NCBI GenBank assembly: GCA_947650795.1
Contig: CANSWR010000009.1
Location: 1-38,577, forward strand
Direction of reading: 5' to 3'
Length of the DNA stretch: 38,577 nucleotides
Source: an uncultured Bacillota bacterium
Lineage (GTDB): Bacteria; Bacillota_I; Bacilli_A; RF39; UBA660
Shown here: positions 23,687-32,319 of the stretch, piece after piece
Numbering within the stretch: position 1 is the stretch's first letter
Layout of the letters: every line of letters begins with the position of its first letter
Program-made: the position numbers and the translations under genes
Notes under the pieces: generated by a model
Database searches by the model: none
The model's input: only the letters and a program-made list of their open reading frames with translations
Told to the model about the DNA's origin: nothing

Positions 23687-25352
23687 AAAAGTAAATTCCA
23701 CCCTTAAACTACAAAAACTGGAACTTACTTCTACAAACATCAAGTATGGAATTTAACTCTTCAAACATTTATAATTATATTGTGATGATGTTTATTATTT
23801 GAAAGGAGTTGTTATTTAATGAAAAATAAACATATGTCATTTGATAATAGATTAGAAATTGAAAAAGGTTTGAAAGAAAAAATTATCTTTTAAACAAATT
23901 GGTAAAAATATTTGTAAAGATTGTACTACTATATCAAAAGAAATTAGAAATCATTTTATAGTTAAAAATATTGGTACTCAAGGTAGACCTTTTAATGATT
24001 GTATTCATAGAAAAAATTGTGAATTTAAAGAAAAAGGCAAGTTATGTAATAGATTGGAATGTTCTCATTACGAAAAAGAAGAATGTCAAAAACTTAATAA
24101 ACCACCTTATGTTTGTAATGGTTGTTCTTGCAAACATACTTGTACTCTTACTAAAAAAAATCTATGATGCTACTTACTCTTTTAAAGAATATAATGAAAC
24201 ACTTGTATCTTCAAGGCAAGGTATTACTTTTAATCAAAAAGAACTTAATCATCTTAATGATATTCTTATCCCTTTAATTAAAGAACAAGGGCAATCAATT
24301 CATAATGCTTATATAAACAATTTAGATACTATCATGTGTTGTGAAAAAGAAATATATAATCTTATTGATTTAGGACTTTTAGATATTAAAAACCAAGACT
24401 TACCTAGAAAAATTAGATATAGGAAAAGTCCTAGAAATAACAATTATTATAAGATTGATAAAAAATGTTTAGAAGGAAGAAAATATGATGACTTCAAACA
24501 ATTCATAAATAATAATCCTGATGTTAATATTGTAAAAATGGATACAGTAGAAGGCATTAAAGGTGGTAAAGTATTGCTTACTATTCATTTTGTTAATTGC
24601 TCATTCATGTTAGCATTTATAAGAGAACATAATGATTCAAAGTCAGTAATAGATATATTTAATAAGTTAGAAGATAAATTAGGATTAGAAGTATTCAGAA
24701 AATTATTTATAGTAATTCTTACAGATAATGGAAGCGAGTTTACTAATCCAACTAAAATAGAAACAAACAATAAAGGTAAAGATAGAACAAAAATATTCTA
24801 TTGTGAACCTGGAAGATCAGATCAAAAAGGAAGTTGTGAAGTTAATCATGAACAAATAAGAAGAGTATTACCAAAAGGAACTTCTTTTGATAATTTAACA
24901 CAGGAAGATATAAACTTACTTATGTCTCATATAAATTCTTACAAAAGAAAAAAGTTAAATGATTGTAGTCCAATACAATTATTTAACATAATGTATGGAA
25001 GTGATATCACTTCCAAGTTAGGAATTAACGAAATCAATCCTAACAAAGTAAATCTAACAAAGGATTTACTTAAAAAATAGTCTTATCATTTCTTCTATAA
25101 GAAATGAAATAAAATAAACATCGTCACGCTTTAATTACAATATAATCTATGGTGGAATTTCCAAATCCAAAAAAATTTAAGAAATTGTATCAAGTTTTAG
25201 TATGTATCAAAGTGTGAAATATTAAGTATAAAACAATACTGGACAACTATATTTTAATACCAAATCACAAAAAAAGATACCTTAAATTTAATAAAGTTTC
25301 AATTTTTATACTATTTGATGGAATTTAATTCTTCAAACTGGAATTTACTTTT
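23687..25352 (+). mobile_element. IS30-family insertion sequence
   Basis: The element is bounded by 14-bp inverted repeats AAAAGTAAATTCCA (23687-23700) and its complement (25339-25352), with an IS30 transposase between. Related copies of the terminal motif occur just inside each end (ATGGAATTTAACTCTTCAAA at about 23748 and ATGGAATTTAATTCTTCAAA at about 25318), as subterminal transposase sites. The size of about 1.67 kb is larger than IS30 itself. The right repeat supplies the stop codon of the neighbouring GT2 gene. Confidence 0.75.
23819..25080 (+). pseudogene. IS30-family transposase interrupted by two +1 frameshifts
   Basis: AAAGGAG (23802-23808) precedes the ATG at 23819. Frame one reads MKNKHMSFDNRLEIEKGLKE and stops after 24 codons. 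Removing one A from the run at about 23879-23884 continues into SFKQIGKNICKDCTTISKEI, the N-terminal HTH, and a Cys-rich region. That frame stops at about 24163, in an A8 run, and removing one A there continues to the C-terminal part: DDE motif pieces MDTVEGIKGGKVLLTIHF, ILTDNGSEF and EPGRSDQKGSCEVNHEQIRR, then the stop at 25080. All catalytic segments are present. The copy is either inactive, dependent on A-tract slippage, or affected by sequencing errors. Confidence 0.8.
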
Positions 25353-26343
25353 GCAATTGAGCATTGATATTTCTTTTATTTTTAGATTTAACTTTATTTA
25401 TTTTTTTATTATAATATCTACAATAAAGTTTCATTAGTTTTTTATTAGTCTTAACTATTCTTATAAGTATGGAATATTTTTTTATATATTCACATTTTTT
25501 CCAATTTTTGTCTAATTTATTTAATTTTTTAAAAGAAAGATCTATAAATTTATTTCGGTCTTCTGAATTACTTATGTATTTTTGCTGTAATATATAATAA
25601 GATAAAATCATAACTACAAAATTCACTTTTGAGTCATGTGATATTTTATATTTATTCAATTCTTTAATTGAAATATCTAAAATTTTGAAAATGTCAAATA
25701 TTCTTTTATCCACTGTAGTTGTCTCACTATTTTGATGAATACAATAAACAAATAATGGTTCTTTTATCATACCAATTTTCTGCGATAATAATAGATATTT
25801 AGTGACAAAAGGAATGTCTTCATACTTAAGATTTTCTTCAAATTTTACATTATTTTTTAATATATTTTCTCGTTTATATATTTTATTACATGGGCCAAGA
25901 TTAATATTGTATAATATTTCAGGATTTTCTAATAAATTCGTATTATCAAAGAAATCATATTCTTTAATAATTTTGGTGTTTTCTGTTTCTTCATAATAAT
26001 TTCCTATTACTAAATCAAGTTCTTCTTTTTTTATTTTATTATATAGTTTACTAACACATTCTGGCAAAATGTAATCATCTGAATCTATAAACATTATATA
26101 TTCTCCTTTGGAATGATTAATTCCAAAATTTCTGGATATACCTATTCCATAATTTTTTCTTTTAAAATATTTAATCCTTGTGTCTTTGTATCTTTCAACA
26201 ATGTCATCTATTAGCTCTATTGAACCATCATTAATTAAAATTATTTCTATATCTTTTTCTGTCTGATTAATTAAAGATTCAATGCACTTACTTAAATATT
26301 TTCTAGTATTATAAATAGGCACAATTATACTTACTTTAGTCAT
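25345..26343 (-). CDS. GT2-family glycosyltransferase, C-terminus formed by IS30 end
   Basis: This inverting GT-A glycosyltransferase has 332 residues. The N-terminal nucleotide-binding strand is MTKVSIIVPIYNTRKYLSKC; SLINQTEKDIEIILINDGS follows; and the DxD motif is FIDSDDYILPEC (about 90-101), with NLGPCNKIYKR after it. The C-terminal third is basic and helical. An in-frame ATG at 26376 lies inside the previous gene; ATG 26343 has GAGGT at proper spacing and gives the GT2 start. It begins two bases after the stop of the upstream GT2. Its last codons (NAQLQK-stop) run into the IS30 inverted repeat, so the native end has been replaced. It resembles the GT2 at 30709-31647. Confidence 0.88.
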   Translation of the reverse strand: MTKVSIIVPIYNTRKYLSKCIESLINQTEKDIEIILINDGSIELIDDIVERYKDTRIKYFKRKNYGIGISRNFGINHSKGEYIMFIDSDDYILPECVSKLYNKIKKEELDLVIGNYYEETENTKIIKEYDFFDNTNLLENPEILYNINLGPCNKIYKRENILKNNVKFEENLKYEDIPFVTKYLLLSQKIGMIKEPLFVYCIHQNSETTTVDKRIFDIFKILDISIKELNKYKISHDSKVNFVVMILSYYILQQKYISNSEDRNKFIDLSFKKLNKLDKNWKKCEYIKKYSILIRIVKTNKKLMKLYCRYYNKKINKVKSKNKRNINAQLQK

Positions 26344-26345
26344 AT

Positions 26346-27275
26346 TTACCTCACTAAATAATGATAAAAAAACCATGAATTGTTCTTTAAAATAAATTTC
26401 TTAATTTTTTGTTTTAATGTTTTACTTTGAATATAATCAAAGCAGCCAGTTTTCTTCAATATTTTATTATAATGTTTATAATCTTTTTTATTTAAAGTAG
26501 TAGAAAAATATATGAGACTATCATTTAAAAAACTTATTATTTCATTATTATTTTCCTTATATTTTATTTTTTCTTTTTGCTTATTTGCTTGTAATATTAA
26601 GTCATTCATTTTTTTTATCTTCTTTTCATAATTTTTATCATTCATTAGACTATTATCTCTTTGTAAATAATTGTAGCCAATATAATTTATAGATTTGACT
26701 GATGACGCAGAGAATATAATATAAGGAGTAAGTCCAAAATCTTCTGCTATACATCCATTTTCAAATGTAAAATTGTTTTTTTTCCAAAAAGAAGCCTTGT
26801 AACAATAACACCAAGAGTTTTCAACATAGTGATATTTCACTATGTTACTAAATGCTTTAATTCCATTTTCAGTGTCAAATGGAATTTCATTATATTTTAT
26901 TACTTTTTCATTTTTTATTTCTTGTATTTGAAATCTTAATAAATCTATAGAATCATCTAAATTTTTTTCTATTTCTTCTAATAGTTTTTCTTCATAAAAA
27001 TCATCACTATCTAGAAAAAGATAATATTCTCCAGTTGCTACAGATATTCCTATGTTTCTAGCTTTAGCAAGTCCTGTGTTTTTATAGAATAATTTTTTGA
27101 AATTTTTATATTTTTTTATATATTCATCAACAATCTTTTCGCTATTATCCTCAGATTTATCACAGACAATTATTACTTCATAATCTTTATATGTTTGATT
27201 TATTACAGAGTTTAAACATTTTCTTAAATATTTTTCTACGTTATATACAGGTATTATTATACTAAATTTATTCAT
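26346..27275 (-). CDS. GT2-family glycosyltransferase
   Basis: This inverting glycosyltransferase has 309 residues. It shows MNKFSIIIPVYNVEKYLRKC, SVINQTYKDYEVIIV, KNTGLAKARNIGISVATGEY (about 65-84) and the metal-binding FLDSDDFYEEKL (about 87-98), then ENGCIAEDFGLTPYI with the ED catalytic-base region (about 173-187). There is no membrane segment; a basic C-terminus could contact the membrane surface. It lies six bases after the GT8-GT2 gene and two bases before the next GT2, so it is mid-operon. Donor and linkage are not predictable. Confidence 0.9.
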   Translation of the reverse strand: MNKFSIIIPVYNVEKYLRKCLNSVINQTYKDYEVIIVCDKSEDNSEKIVDEYIKKYKNFKKLFYKNTGLAKARNIGISVATGEYYLFLDSDDFYEEKLLEEIEKNLDDSIDLLRFQIQEIKNEKVIKYNEIPFDTENGIKAFSNIVKYHYVENSWCYCYKASFWKKNNFTFENGCIAEDFGLTPYIIFSASSVKSINYIGYNYLQRDNSLMNDKNYEKKIKKMNDLILQANKQKEKIKYKENNNEIISFLNDSLIYFSTTLNKKDYKHYNKILKKTGCFDYIQSKTLKQKIKKFILKNNSWFFYHYLVR

Positions 27276-27281
27276 ATATCA

Positions 27282-29081
27282 TCACCTTATATTATTGATT
27301 TTAAAATCTATAATTTTTTCTATTCTATAAATTAGTTTTAAATATATTGGACTTATTATTGGTTTAAGAATCTTTTTAATAAATTCATGTTTTCTATATT
27401 CTAATAGATTCTTTATTTCTTTCTGATCATAAAATTTTATTTTTTTATTTTGCTTTAATATTTTTTTCAATAATTTTTGTTTGCTTTTTATTATTTCTTT
27501 TTTATTATTTAAAGGTGTAGATCTATTTATTCGATTACTTAAAAGCATTGCTTCTTCAATTGTAACATCTAAATTTAAATTTTCTTTTAATTGTTTTTTA
27601 ATTACTTTTGAGTCTGAAATTATTACATCTATTTTAAATTGTTGTGTTTCATTTTCGCTATTTATTCTATAATATAAAAGTACATCTTTTATATTAGTTA
27701 TTTTAACTTTTTTTATAGCCCTAGACCAAAGTTCGGCATCCTCTGTTTTATAATTGCCATCATAAAATAAACTATATTTGATTATCTCAGACTTTCTCAT
27801 CATAACAGTTGGATGGAACATTTGATTATTAAATAATGTACACGTTTTAATTTTTTCTGGATCTGTTTGAGGATATATCACTTGCTTTATTACCATTCCT
27901 GTTTCTACAGCTGTACCTAATATAGAAATTTCTTTATGATTATCAAGATATTCAACTTGTTTTTGGAATCTCAATGGGTAAGAAATATCATCATCATCCA
28001 TTCTAGCAATATATTCGCCTTTTGCTTCTCGTATACCAACATTTAACGATTCAGCAAATCCTAGTTTTTTAACATTTTTTATAATTTTTATTCTAGGATC
28101 ATTAAATTTCTTTATTTCTTTTTCAATTTCTTCTTGTTTTGGGGTGTATTCTAAAACTATTAATAATTCAAAATTTCCATATGTTTGATTTAATATGCTT
28201 TCTATAGCTTCCTTCATATGCGTTATTCTCTCATAAATAGACATTACCACAGATATTTTGGGATTATTACAAGTCATATTTTTGTAATCTTCTTTTAAAA
28301 TATTAGACCATTCTTTTTCATTGTCGACCCATTCTGGAAATTTTCTTTTTAAATCTGATGATGTCCAAAATTTATCGTATCCATAAGAATGTACTATAAC
28401 AGCTTTTTCTACATTTTTTCTTTCAGGGTGACAGCAATATTTATTTATGTCTATAGCTTCTACAGATATGTTAAATTCTTGGACTAATAAGTTTAATATT
28501 CCTTGGTCTAAATACCTTAATTTTGTATTATATTTTTCTATGGCAGAATAACACCAATTTGACATTTTATCATAATTTTCTAGTTTATCTGAAAAAACAA
28601 TTATTCCAGAATTTAAAAGCGGTAAATACATATTATAGCCTTCGATAAGCGTATTGAAATTTGCTTCAACTAAAAAATTTATATCAGTATAAGTCATCGC
28701 CATTCCAGTTTTATTTCCATAATTTATTAAGTCTTTAAAGTCTTTTTGTATAAGGATATCTACATCATGCCAAATAATTTTTTTATATTGTTTTAATAAA
28801 TCAAAGCACTCAAACCTTGATAAACACATGTTGGAATATATTTTTAAATATTCTTCATCTAGATTATTATCATTAAATTTATTTTTATAATATATGAACT
28901 GGCATTTTGAAATTTTATTTATATTTTCTTGAGTTTTTGTTTCTAAACCATTATGATATACAATTATATCATATTTTTTCAAAGAACAATGTTTTTTCAT
29001 TCCAATCAAAACATTTGCTAAAGCAAAATCTAAATTTTTTGTAATTCCAAAAACAATTGCTAATTCTTTTTTATTTTTCAT
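27282..29081 (-). CDS. bifunctional glycosyltransferase: GT8 plus GT2 (paralogue)
   Basis: The architecture matches the gene at 21696-23573. A GT8 domain (about 1-265) has VFGITKNLDFALANVLIGMK, DxD in IWHDVDILIQKD, and CCHP and VHSYGYDKFW. A GT2 domain (from about 273) has ISVVMSIYERITHMKEAIES, ILNQTYGNFELLIV, ARMDDDDISYPLRF and KTEDAELWSRA. Its 599 residues end in a basic tail. The two paralogues share most motifs but differ along the chain, so the duplication is not recent. The gene is in the operon downstream of the Wzm/Wzt exporter, which suggests that both enzymes extend the same exported glycan. Confidence 0.9.
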   Translation of the reverse strand: MKNKKELAIVFGITKNLDFALANVLIGMKKHCSLKKYDIIVYHNGLETKTQENINKISKCQFIYYKNKFNDNNLDEEYLKIYSNMCLSRFECFDLLKQYKKIIWHDVDILIQKDFKDLINYGNKTGMAMTYTDINFLVEANFNTLIEGYNMYLPLLNSGIIVFSDKLENYDKMSNWCYSAIEKYNTKLRYLDQGILNLLVQEFNISVEAIDINKYCCHPERKNVEKAVIVHSYGYDKFWTSSDLKRKFPEWVDNEKEWSNILKEDYKNMTCNNPKISVVMSIYERITHMKEAIESILNQTYGNFELLIVLEYTPKQEEIEKEIKKFNDPRIKIIKNVKKLGFAESLNVGIREAKGEYIARMDDDDISYPLRFQKQVEYLDNHKEISILGTAVETGMVIKQVIYPQTDPEKIKTCTLFNNQMFHPTVMMRKSEIIKYSLFYDGNYKTEDAELWSRAIKKVKITNIKDVLLYYRINSENETQQFKIDVIISDSKVIKKQLKENLNLDVTIEEAMLLSNRINRSTPLNNKKEIIKSKQKLLKKILKQNKKIKFYDQKEIKNLLEYRKHEFIKKILKPIISPIYLKLIYRIEKIIDFKINNIR

Positions 29082-29098
29082 TTTTACCTCTTATTCTG

Positions 29099-29839
29099 TT
29101 AATTATTTTTTAATTGATATTCATAGTAATTTTTACAAATATCTTTTGCTTTTCCTATCTTAACAAGTTCACCTTTTTCTATCCATATTACTTTATCACA
29201 TAATTCTTCAATTGAGCTTAAAGAATGAGAAACATACAAAACTGTAGTTCCGCCTTTTATCATAGACATCATTTTATTTTTACTTTTCTCTTGAAATTTA
29301 ATATCTCCAACTGATAATATCTCATCAACAATAAGTATTTCAGGATTTACTACAGTTGCAATACTAAAAGCTAATTTTGCTGTCATACCTGAAGAAAAAT
29401 TTTTAACTGGAGCATCTAGAAAATCCTTTAATTCTGAAAATTCAACTATATCATCAAATTTTTCTTCTAAAAATTTTTTTGAATAACCTAGAATCGCTCC
29501 ATTTAAATAAATATTCTCTCTTGCTGTAAGTTCTGGGTCAAATCCAGCACCTAATTCTATCATAGGAGAAATTACTCCATTTACTTCGACACTTCCTTTT
29601 GTTGGTTTCATTACTCCGCTTACTACTTTTAATAAAGTGGATTTCCCTGCTCCATTGCTTCCTATTATTCCTACAACTTCTCCCTTTTCTATATTAAAAG
29701 TTATATTCTTTAAGGCCCAGAAATCTTCTGATTTCTTCTTGTTTTTTAGAGAAATTATATTAATTATTGTTGATTTTAAAGAGTTATTTTTTTCTATTCC
29801 TAAATTAAATTTCATTGAAACATCTTTTATCTTTATCAT
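29099..29839 (-). CDS. polysaccharide ABC transporter ATP-binding protein (Wzt/TagH type)
   Basis: This ATPase subunit exports lipid-linked polysaccharide across the membrane together with the permease encoded just upstream. It has the long N-terminal extension typical of the family before the aromatic loop (FWALKNITFNI), Walker A GSNGAGKST (about 62-70), the signature SSGMTAKLAF (about 150), Walker B ILIVDEILSVGD (about 170-181) and the switch histidine in YVSHS. With 246 residues it lacks the C-terminal carbohydrate-binding domain of O9a-type Wzt, like the shorter TagH/RfbE-type proteins. GTG at 29848 directly abuts the permease stop; ATG 29839 after AGGTGAT is the likelier start. Confidence 0.92.
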   Translation of the reverse strand: MIKIKDVSMKFNLGIEKNNSLKSTIINIISLKNKKKSEDFWALKNITFNIEKGEVVGIIGSNGAGKSTLLKVVSGVMKPTKGSVEVNGVISPMIELGAGFDPELTARENIYLNGAILGYSKKFLEEKFDDIVEFSELKDFLDAPVKNFSSGMTAKLAFSIATVVNPEILIVDEILSVGDIKFQEKSKNKMMSMIKGGTTVLYVSHSLSSIEELCDKVIWIEKGELVKIGKAKDICKNYYEYQLKNN

Positions 29840-29848
29840 TATTATCAC

Positions 29849-30655
29849 CTACACATAATTTATAAATTTATTTTGATTTTTCTTAAATACTATTATTCCA
29901 AATAATAATGTTACAAATCCAGAAATAAAGCACGCTATTAACATTAATGGAGATGGCATTCGGGAAAAAATTATAATTTCTCGTATAGAATTTATATATA
30001 TATAAAGTGGATTAAATTTTAAAATTGTAGAAAGCCATTTAGGCAATATTTCTATAGAGTAGAATAATGGAGTGAAGTAGTTCCAGATTGTTAACAGTAT
30101 GCCATATATATAAATTGTATCTCTTAAAAATACAGCAAGTGTAGACAAAATATAACTTAATCCTAAAGTAAACATTAAAACGCAGAGAAAAACAAATGGA
30201 AGTATTAAATAATATATATTAATATAGCATTTTGTCCCTTCTGATATATTTCCAGAAAATATTACTATTAACATTAAAGGAATCAGTGATAATAGAAAAT
30301 TTATTCCCACAAATAAACATTTCGCTAATGGAAAAATATATTTAGGAATATATACTTTATTTATTAATGAAAAATTTGAAAGAATAGAACTCATTCCTAT
30401 CTGTGTAGCTTCATTAAAATAATTCCATATTACAAGTCCAGTCATTAAATAAACAAGATAATTTACTCCTTCCATGTCAAATCTGAATACGTTTGTAAAT
30501 ATAAGTGCCATAACGCACATCATTAATAAGGGGTAAAGTAAACTCCATAATACACCTAGTACACTTCTTTTATATTTTATTTTAAAATCTCTTGATATTA
30601 GCTGAGTCATTAAGAAAGTATATTTTTTTAAGTTTAAGAAAATATTTTTTATCAT
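29849..30655 (-). CDS. polysaccharide ABC transporter permease (Wzm/TagG type)
   Basis: This ABC-2 type membrane subunit has 268 residues. It shows the amphipathic N-terminal helix and SRDFKIKYKRSVLGVLWSLL (about 20-39), the signature of glycan exporters, then about six membrane segments. The YTPLFYSIEILP-like stretch NYFTPLFYSIEILPKW (about 187-202) matches the conserved periplasmic loop. It lies directly before its ATPase with no spacer. The pair points to ABC-dependent export of a finished chain, as for teichoic acids and O9a-type O-antigens, rather than a Wzx flippase route. AAAGGAGAG precedes the ATG. Confidence 0.92.
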   Translation of the reverse strand: MIKNIFLNLKKYTFLMTQLISRDFKIKYKRSVLGVLWSLLYPLLMMCVMALIFTNVFRFDMEGVNYLVYLMTGLVIWNYFNEATQIGMSSILSNFSLINKVYIPKYIFPLAKCLFVGINFLLSLIPLMLIVIFSGNISEGTKCYINIYYLILPFVFLCVLMFTLGLSYILSTLAVFLRDTIYIYGILLTIWNYFTPLFYSIEILPKWLSTILKFNPLYIYINSIREIIIFSRMPSPLMLIACFISGFVTLLFGIIVFKKNQNKFINYV

Positions 30656-30708
30656 TTGGCTCTCCTTTATATAAAGATTATATCTTCTTTTAATTCATAT
30701 TTCAACAT

Positions 30709-31647
30709 TTAGTGTGTTTTAGCGTAAACGGATGTATAAAATTTAACTAGACTTTTATGTCTTTGAATTATTCTTTTAAGTATAGGTCTATTTAATAAAT
30801 ATTCGCAATTACGCCAATTGTCATAATTCTTATCAAGTACGCTATATGCGTTATTTATGAATTTGTTTCTTGTATTTTTATCTTTTATGTTTCTTGTTTT
30901 TAGTGAGTATATTGTTAATATTTTTGTATATAATCCTTCTAATTGTATTATGTTCACATGATGTTTTAGTAATTCAAGTATTTCAAAAATATCAAATATT
31001 CTTTCATCTATTGTAGTTTGTTCACTTTCTAAATGTATATGATAATTATATAGTGAATCCATTACTCTGCTTATAGTTTTACATGATGATATATACCCTA
31101 AAACAAATGGAACATCTTCATATTTTAAGGTAGTTGGAAATAATAATTTATTTTTTAGTATTATTTCTCTTTTATATAATTTATTGCAAGGTCCATAATC
31201 AAATTTTTCTAAATTATTCATTATTTCATCTCTTGCTATTGTTTTTAGTGGGTAATCTTTTCTTATATTTTCTATTTTATTTTCTTCATGTAATTCTTTA
31301 ACTCCGCATACTGTTAAATCACTTTTTTCATGTTCTATGTTTTGGACTAATTTTTCAATAAATTCTTCTTCAATTGTATCATCACTATCTATAAATGCTA
31401 AGTATGTTCCTGTAGACATTTCTATACCTTTGTTTCTTGCCGCTCCAATACTAGGTTTATCCAATTTATTTATTTTTATTTTTGTTTTATAAGAGTTTAA
31501 TATTTCTAAGCTATTATCCTTGCTTCCATTTTCTACTGCTATTATTTCAATATTTTTATATGTTTGATTAATAATACTATCTAAACATCTTTTTAAATAT
31601 TTACTACTGTTATGAACGGGTACTACTATGCTTACTAATTTTGACAT
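30709..31647 (-). CDS. GT2-family glycosyltransferase
   Basis: This inverting glycosyltransferase has 312 residues. It shows SKLVSIVVPVHNSSKYLKRC, SIINQTYKNIEIIAVENGS, KPSIGAARNKGIEMSTGTY (about 79-97) and the DxD motif FIDSDDTIEEEF (about 100-111). The downstream DYGPCNKLYKR segment and the FDIFEILELLKHH region closely parallel the GT2 at 25345-26343, so the two are probably paralogues. An extended -10 promoter lies just upstream, so this gene and the exporter genes below it can be transcribed separately from the RloAB pair. Confidence 0.9.
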   Translation of the reverse strand: MSKLVSIVVPVHNSSKYLKRCLDSIINQTYKNIEIIAVENGSKDNSLEILNSYKTKIKINKLDKPSIGAARNKGIEMSTGTYLAFIDSDDTIEEEFIEKLVQNIEHEKSDLTVCGVKELHEENKIENIRKDYPLKTIARDEIMNNLEKFDYGPCNKLYKREIILKNKLLFPTTLKYEDVPFVLGYISSCKTISRVMDSLYNYHIHLESEQTTIDERIFDIFEILELLKHHVNIIQLEGLYTKILTIYSLKTRNIKDKNTRNKFINNAYSVLDKNYDNWRNCEYLLNRPILKRIIQRHKSLVKFYTSVYAKTH

Positions 31648-31668
31648 TTTTTACACTCTCCTAGAATC

Positions 31669-31674
31669 ATTATA
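31669..31674 (-). promoter_or_regulatory. extended -10 promoter of the GT2-Wzm-Wzt-GT operon
   Basis: On the minus strand, TGA-TATAAT (-10 at 31674-31669) lies in the 61-base gap after rloB, 21 bases before the GT2 ATG. No good -35 is seen, but the extended -10 compensates. Confidence 0.45.
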
Positions 31675-31677
31675 TCA

Positions 31678-31714
31678 TAAAAATAGAATAAAACTTGAAA
31701 ATTCTATTCTATTT
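31678..31714 (-). terminator. terminator of the RloA-RloB unit
   Basis: On the minus strand, AAATAGAAT (31714-31706) pairs with ATTCTATTT (31689-31681) and T's follow. The left arm contains the rloB TAG stop. The loop is 16 bases, so the hairpin is only moderately stable. Confidence 0.5.
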
Positions 31715-32317
31715 CTTGAATTCTTCTATTATTTCATATATTTGAGTATGTGGGTTTGCTTCTATTGTTTGCAATTCTTTTCCGTTTTCTATTTGATATT
31801 TTTCTAACTTTTTTGCATTTTTTATAGCTAAATCAGTTTTTGGATAAATATCTGAGTAAATATTATAGTTTTTAGAATAATTTATACAATAAGTTTTTAA
31901 GATTTCCAATAATTTCTCATTTGTTAAAGATTGTGAAGAAAATTTATAGTGTAATAAAAACCATAATTCTATACTTGGATTTGACGTTATTATTTTTATT
32001 TTATGTCTTTCTGCCAACTTTTTTGCATTTTCTATTTGCCTATTTTTAATTGGATCTGTGTCAGTATCAAATACACAAAATGCTACGTCATCAGTTTTTA
32101 GATTTAATCCGTAACTCTTAATATCTGTAATTGTATTTTTCACTAAATTTACTGGATCTGTTTCGCTTCCATGTACATATTTTATTATATAATCTTTGTT
32201 TCTACCTGAAAAATTATTAAAATAATATTTTTCTGTCTTATTTTCTCCTTCACAAGCAATTAATATTACTCTTTTGGGATTAATTATTTTGCGATTTCGT
32301 CTTCTATCTGTACTCAT
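31709..32317 (-). CDS. rloB: RloB family protein (AbiLii-like), putative defence effector
   Basis: This 202-residue protein of the RloB family begins with a basic segment (STDRRRNRK) followed by ILIACEGENKTEKYYF (about 18-33), where the glutamates match the conserved EGxxTExxYF motif. FCVFDTDTDP (about 81-90) supplies a DxD, and NPSIELWFLLHY (about 115-126) is the family signature. This arrangement of E and DxD looks TOPRIM-like, suggesting a metal-dependent nuclease. RloB proteins occur with RloA-type ATPases in restriction loci and as the AbiL pair. It starts two bases after the rloA stop. Toxicity and phage targets are not known for this copy. Confidence 0.82.
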   Translation of the reverse strand: MSTDRRRNRKIINPKRVILIACEGENKTEKYYFNNFSGRNKDYIIKYVHGSETDPVNLVKNTITDIKSYGLNLKTDDVAFCVFDTDTDPIKNRQIENAKKLAERHKIKIITSNPSIELWFLLHYKFSSQSLTNEKLLEILKTYCINYSKNYNIYSDIYPKTDLAIKNAKKLEKYQIENGKELQTIEANPHTQIYEIIEEFKK

Positions 32318-32319
32318 CT

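Noticed and set aside
23675-25365. Target-site duplication around the IS30 element
   Set aside because: The flanking 2-3 bases (TGT on the left, GCA on the right) do not match, so none is claimed.
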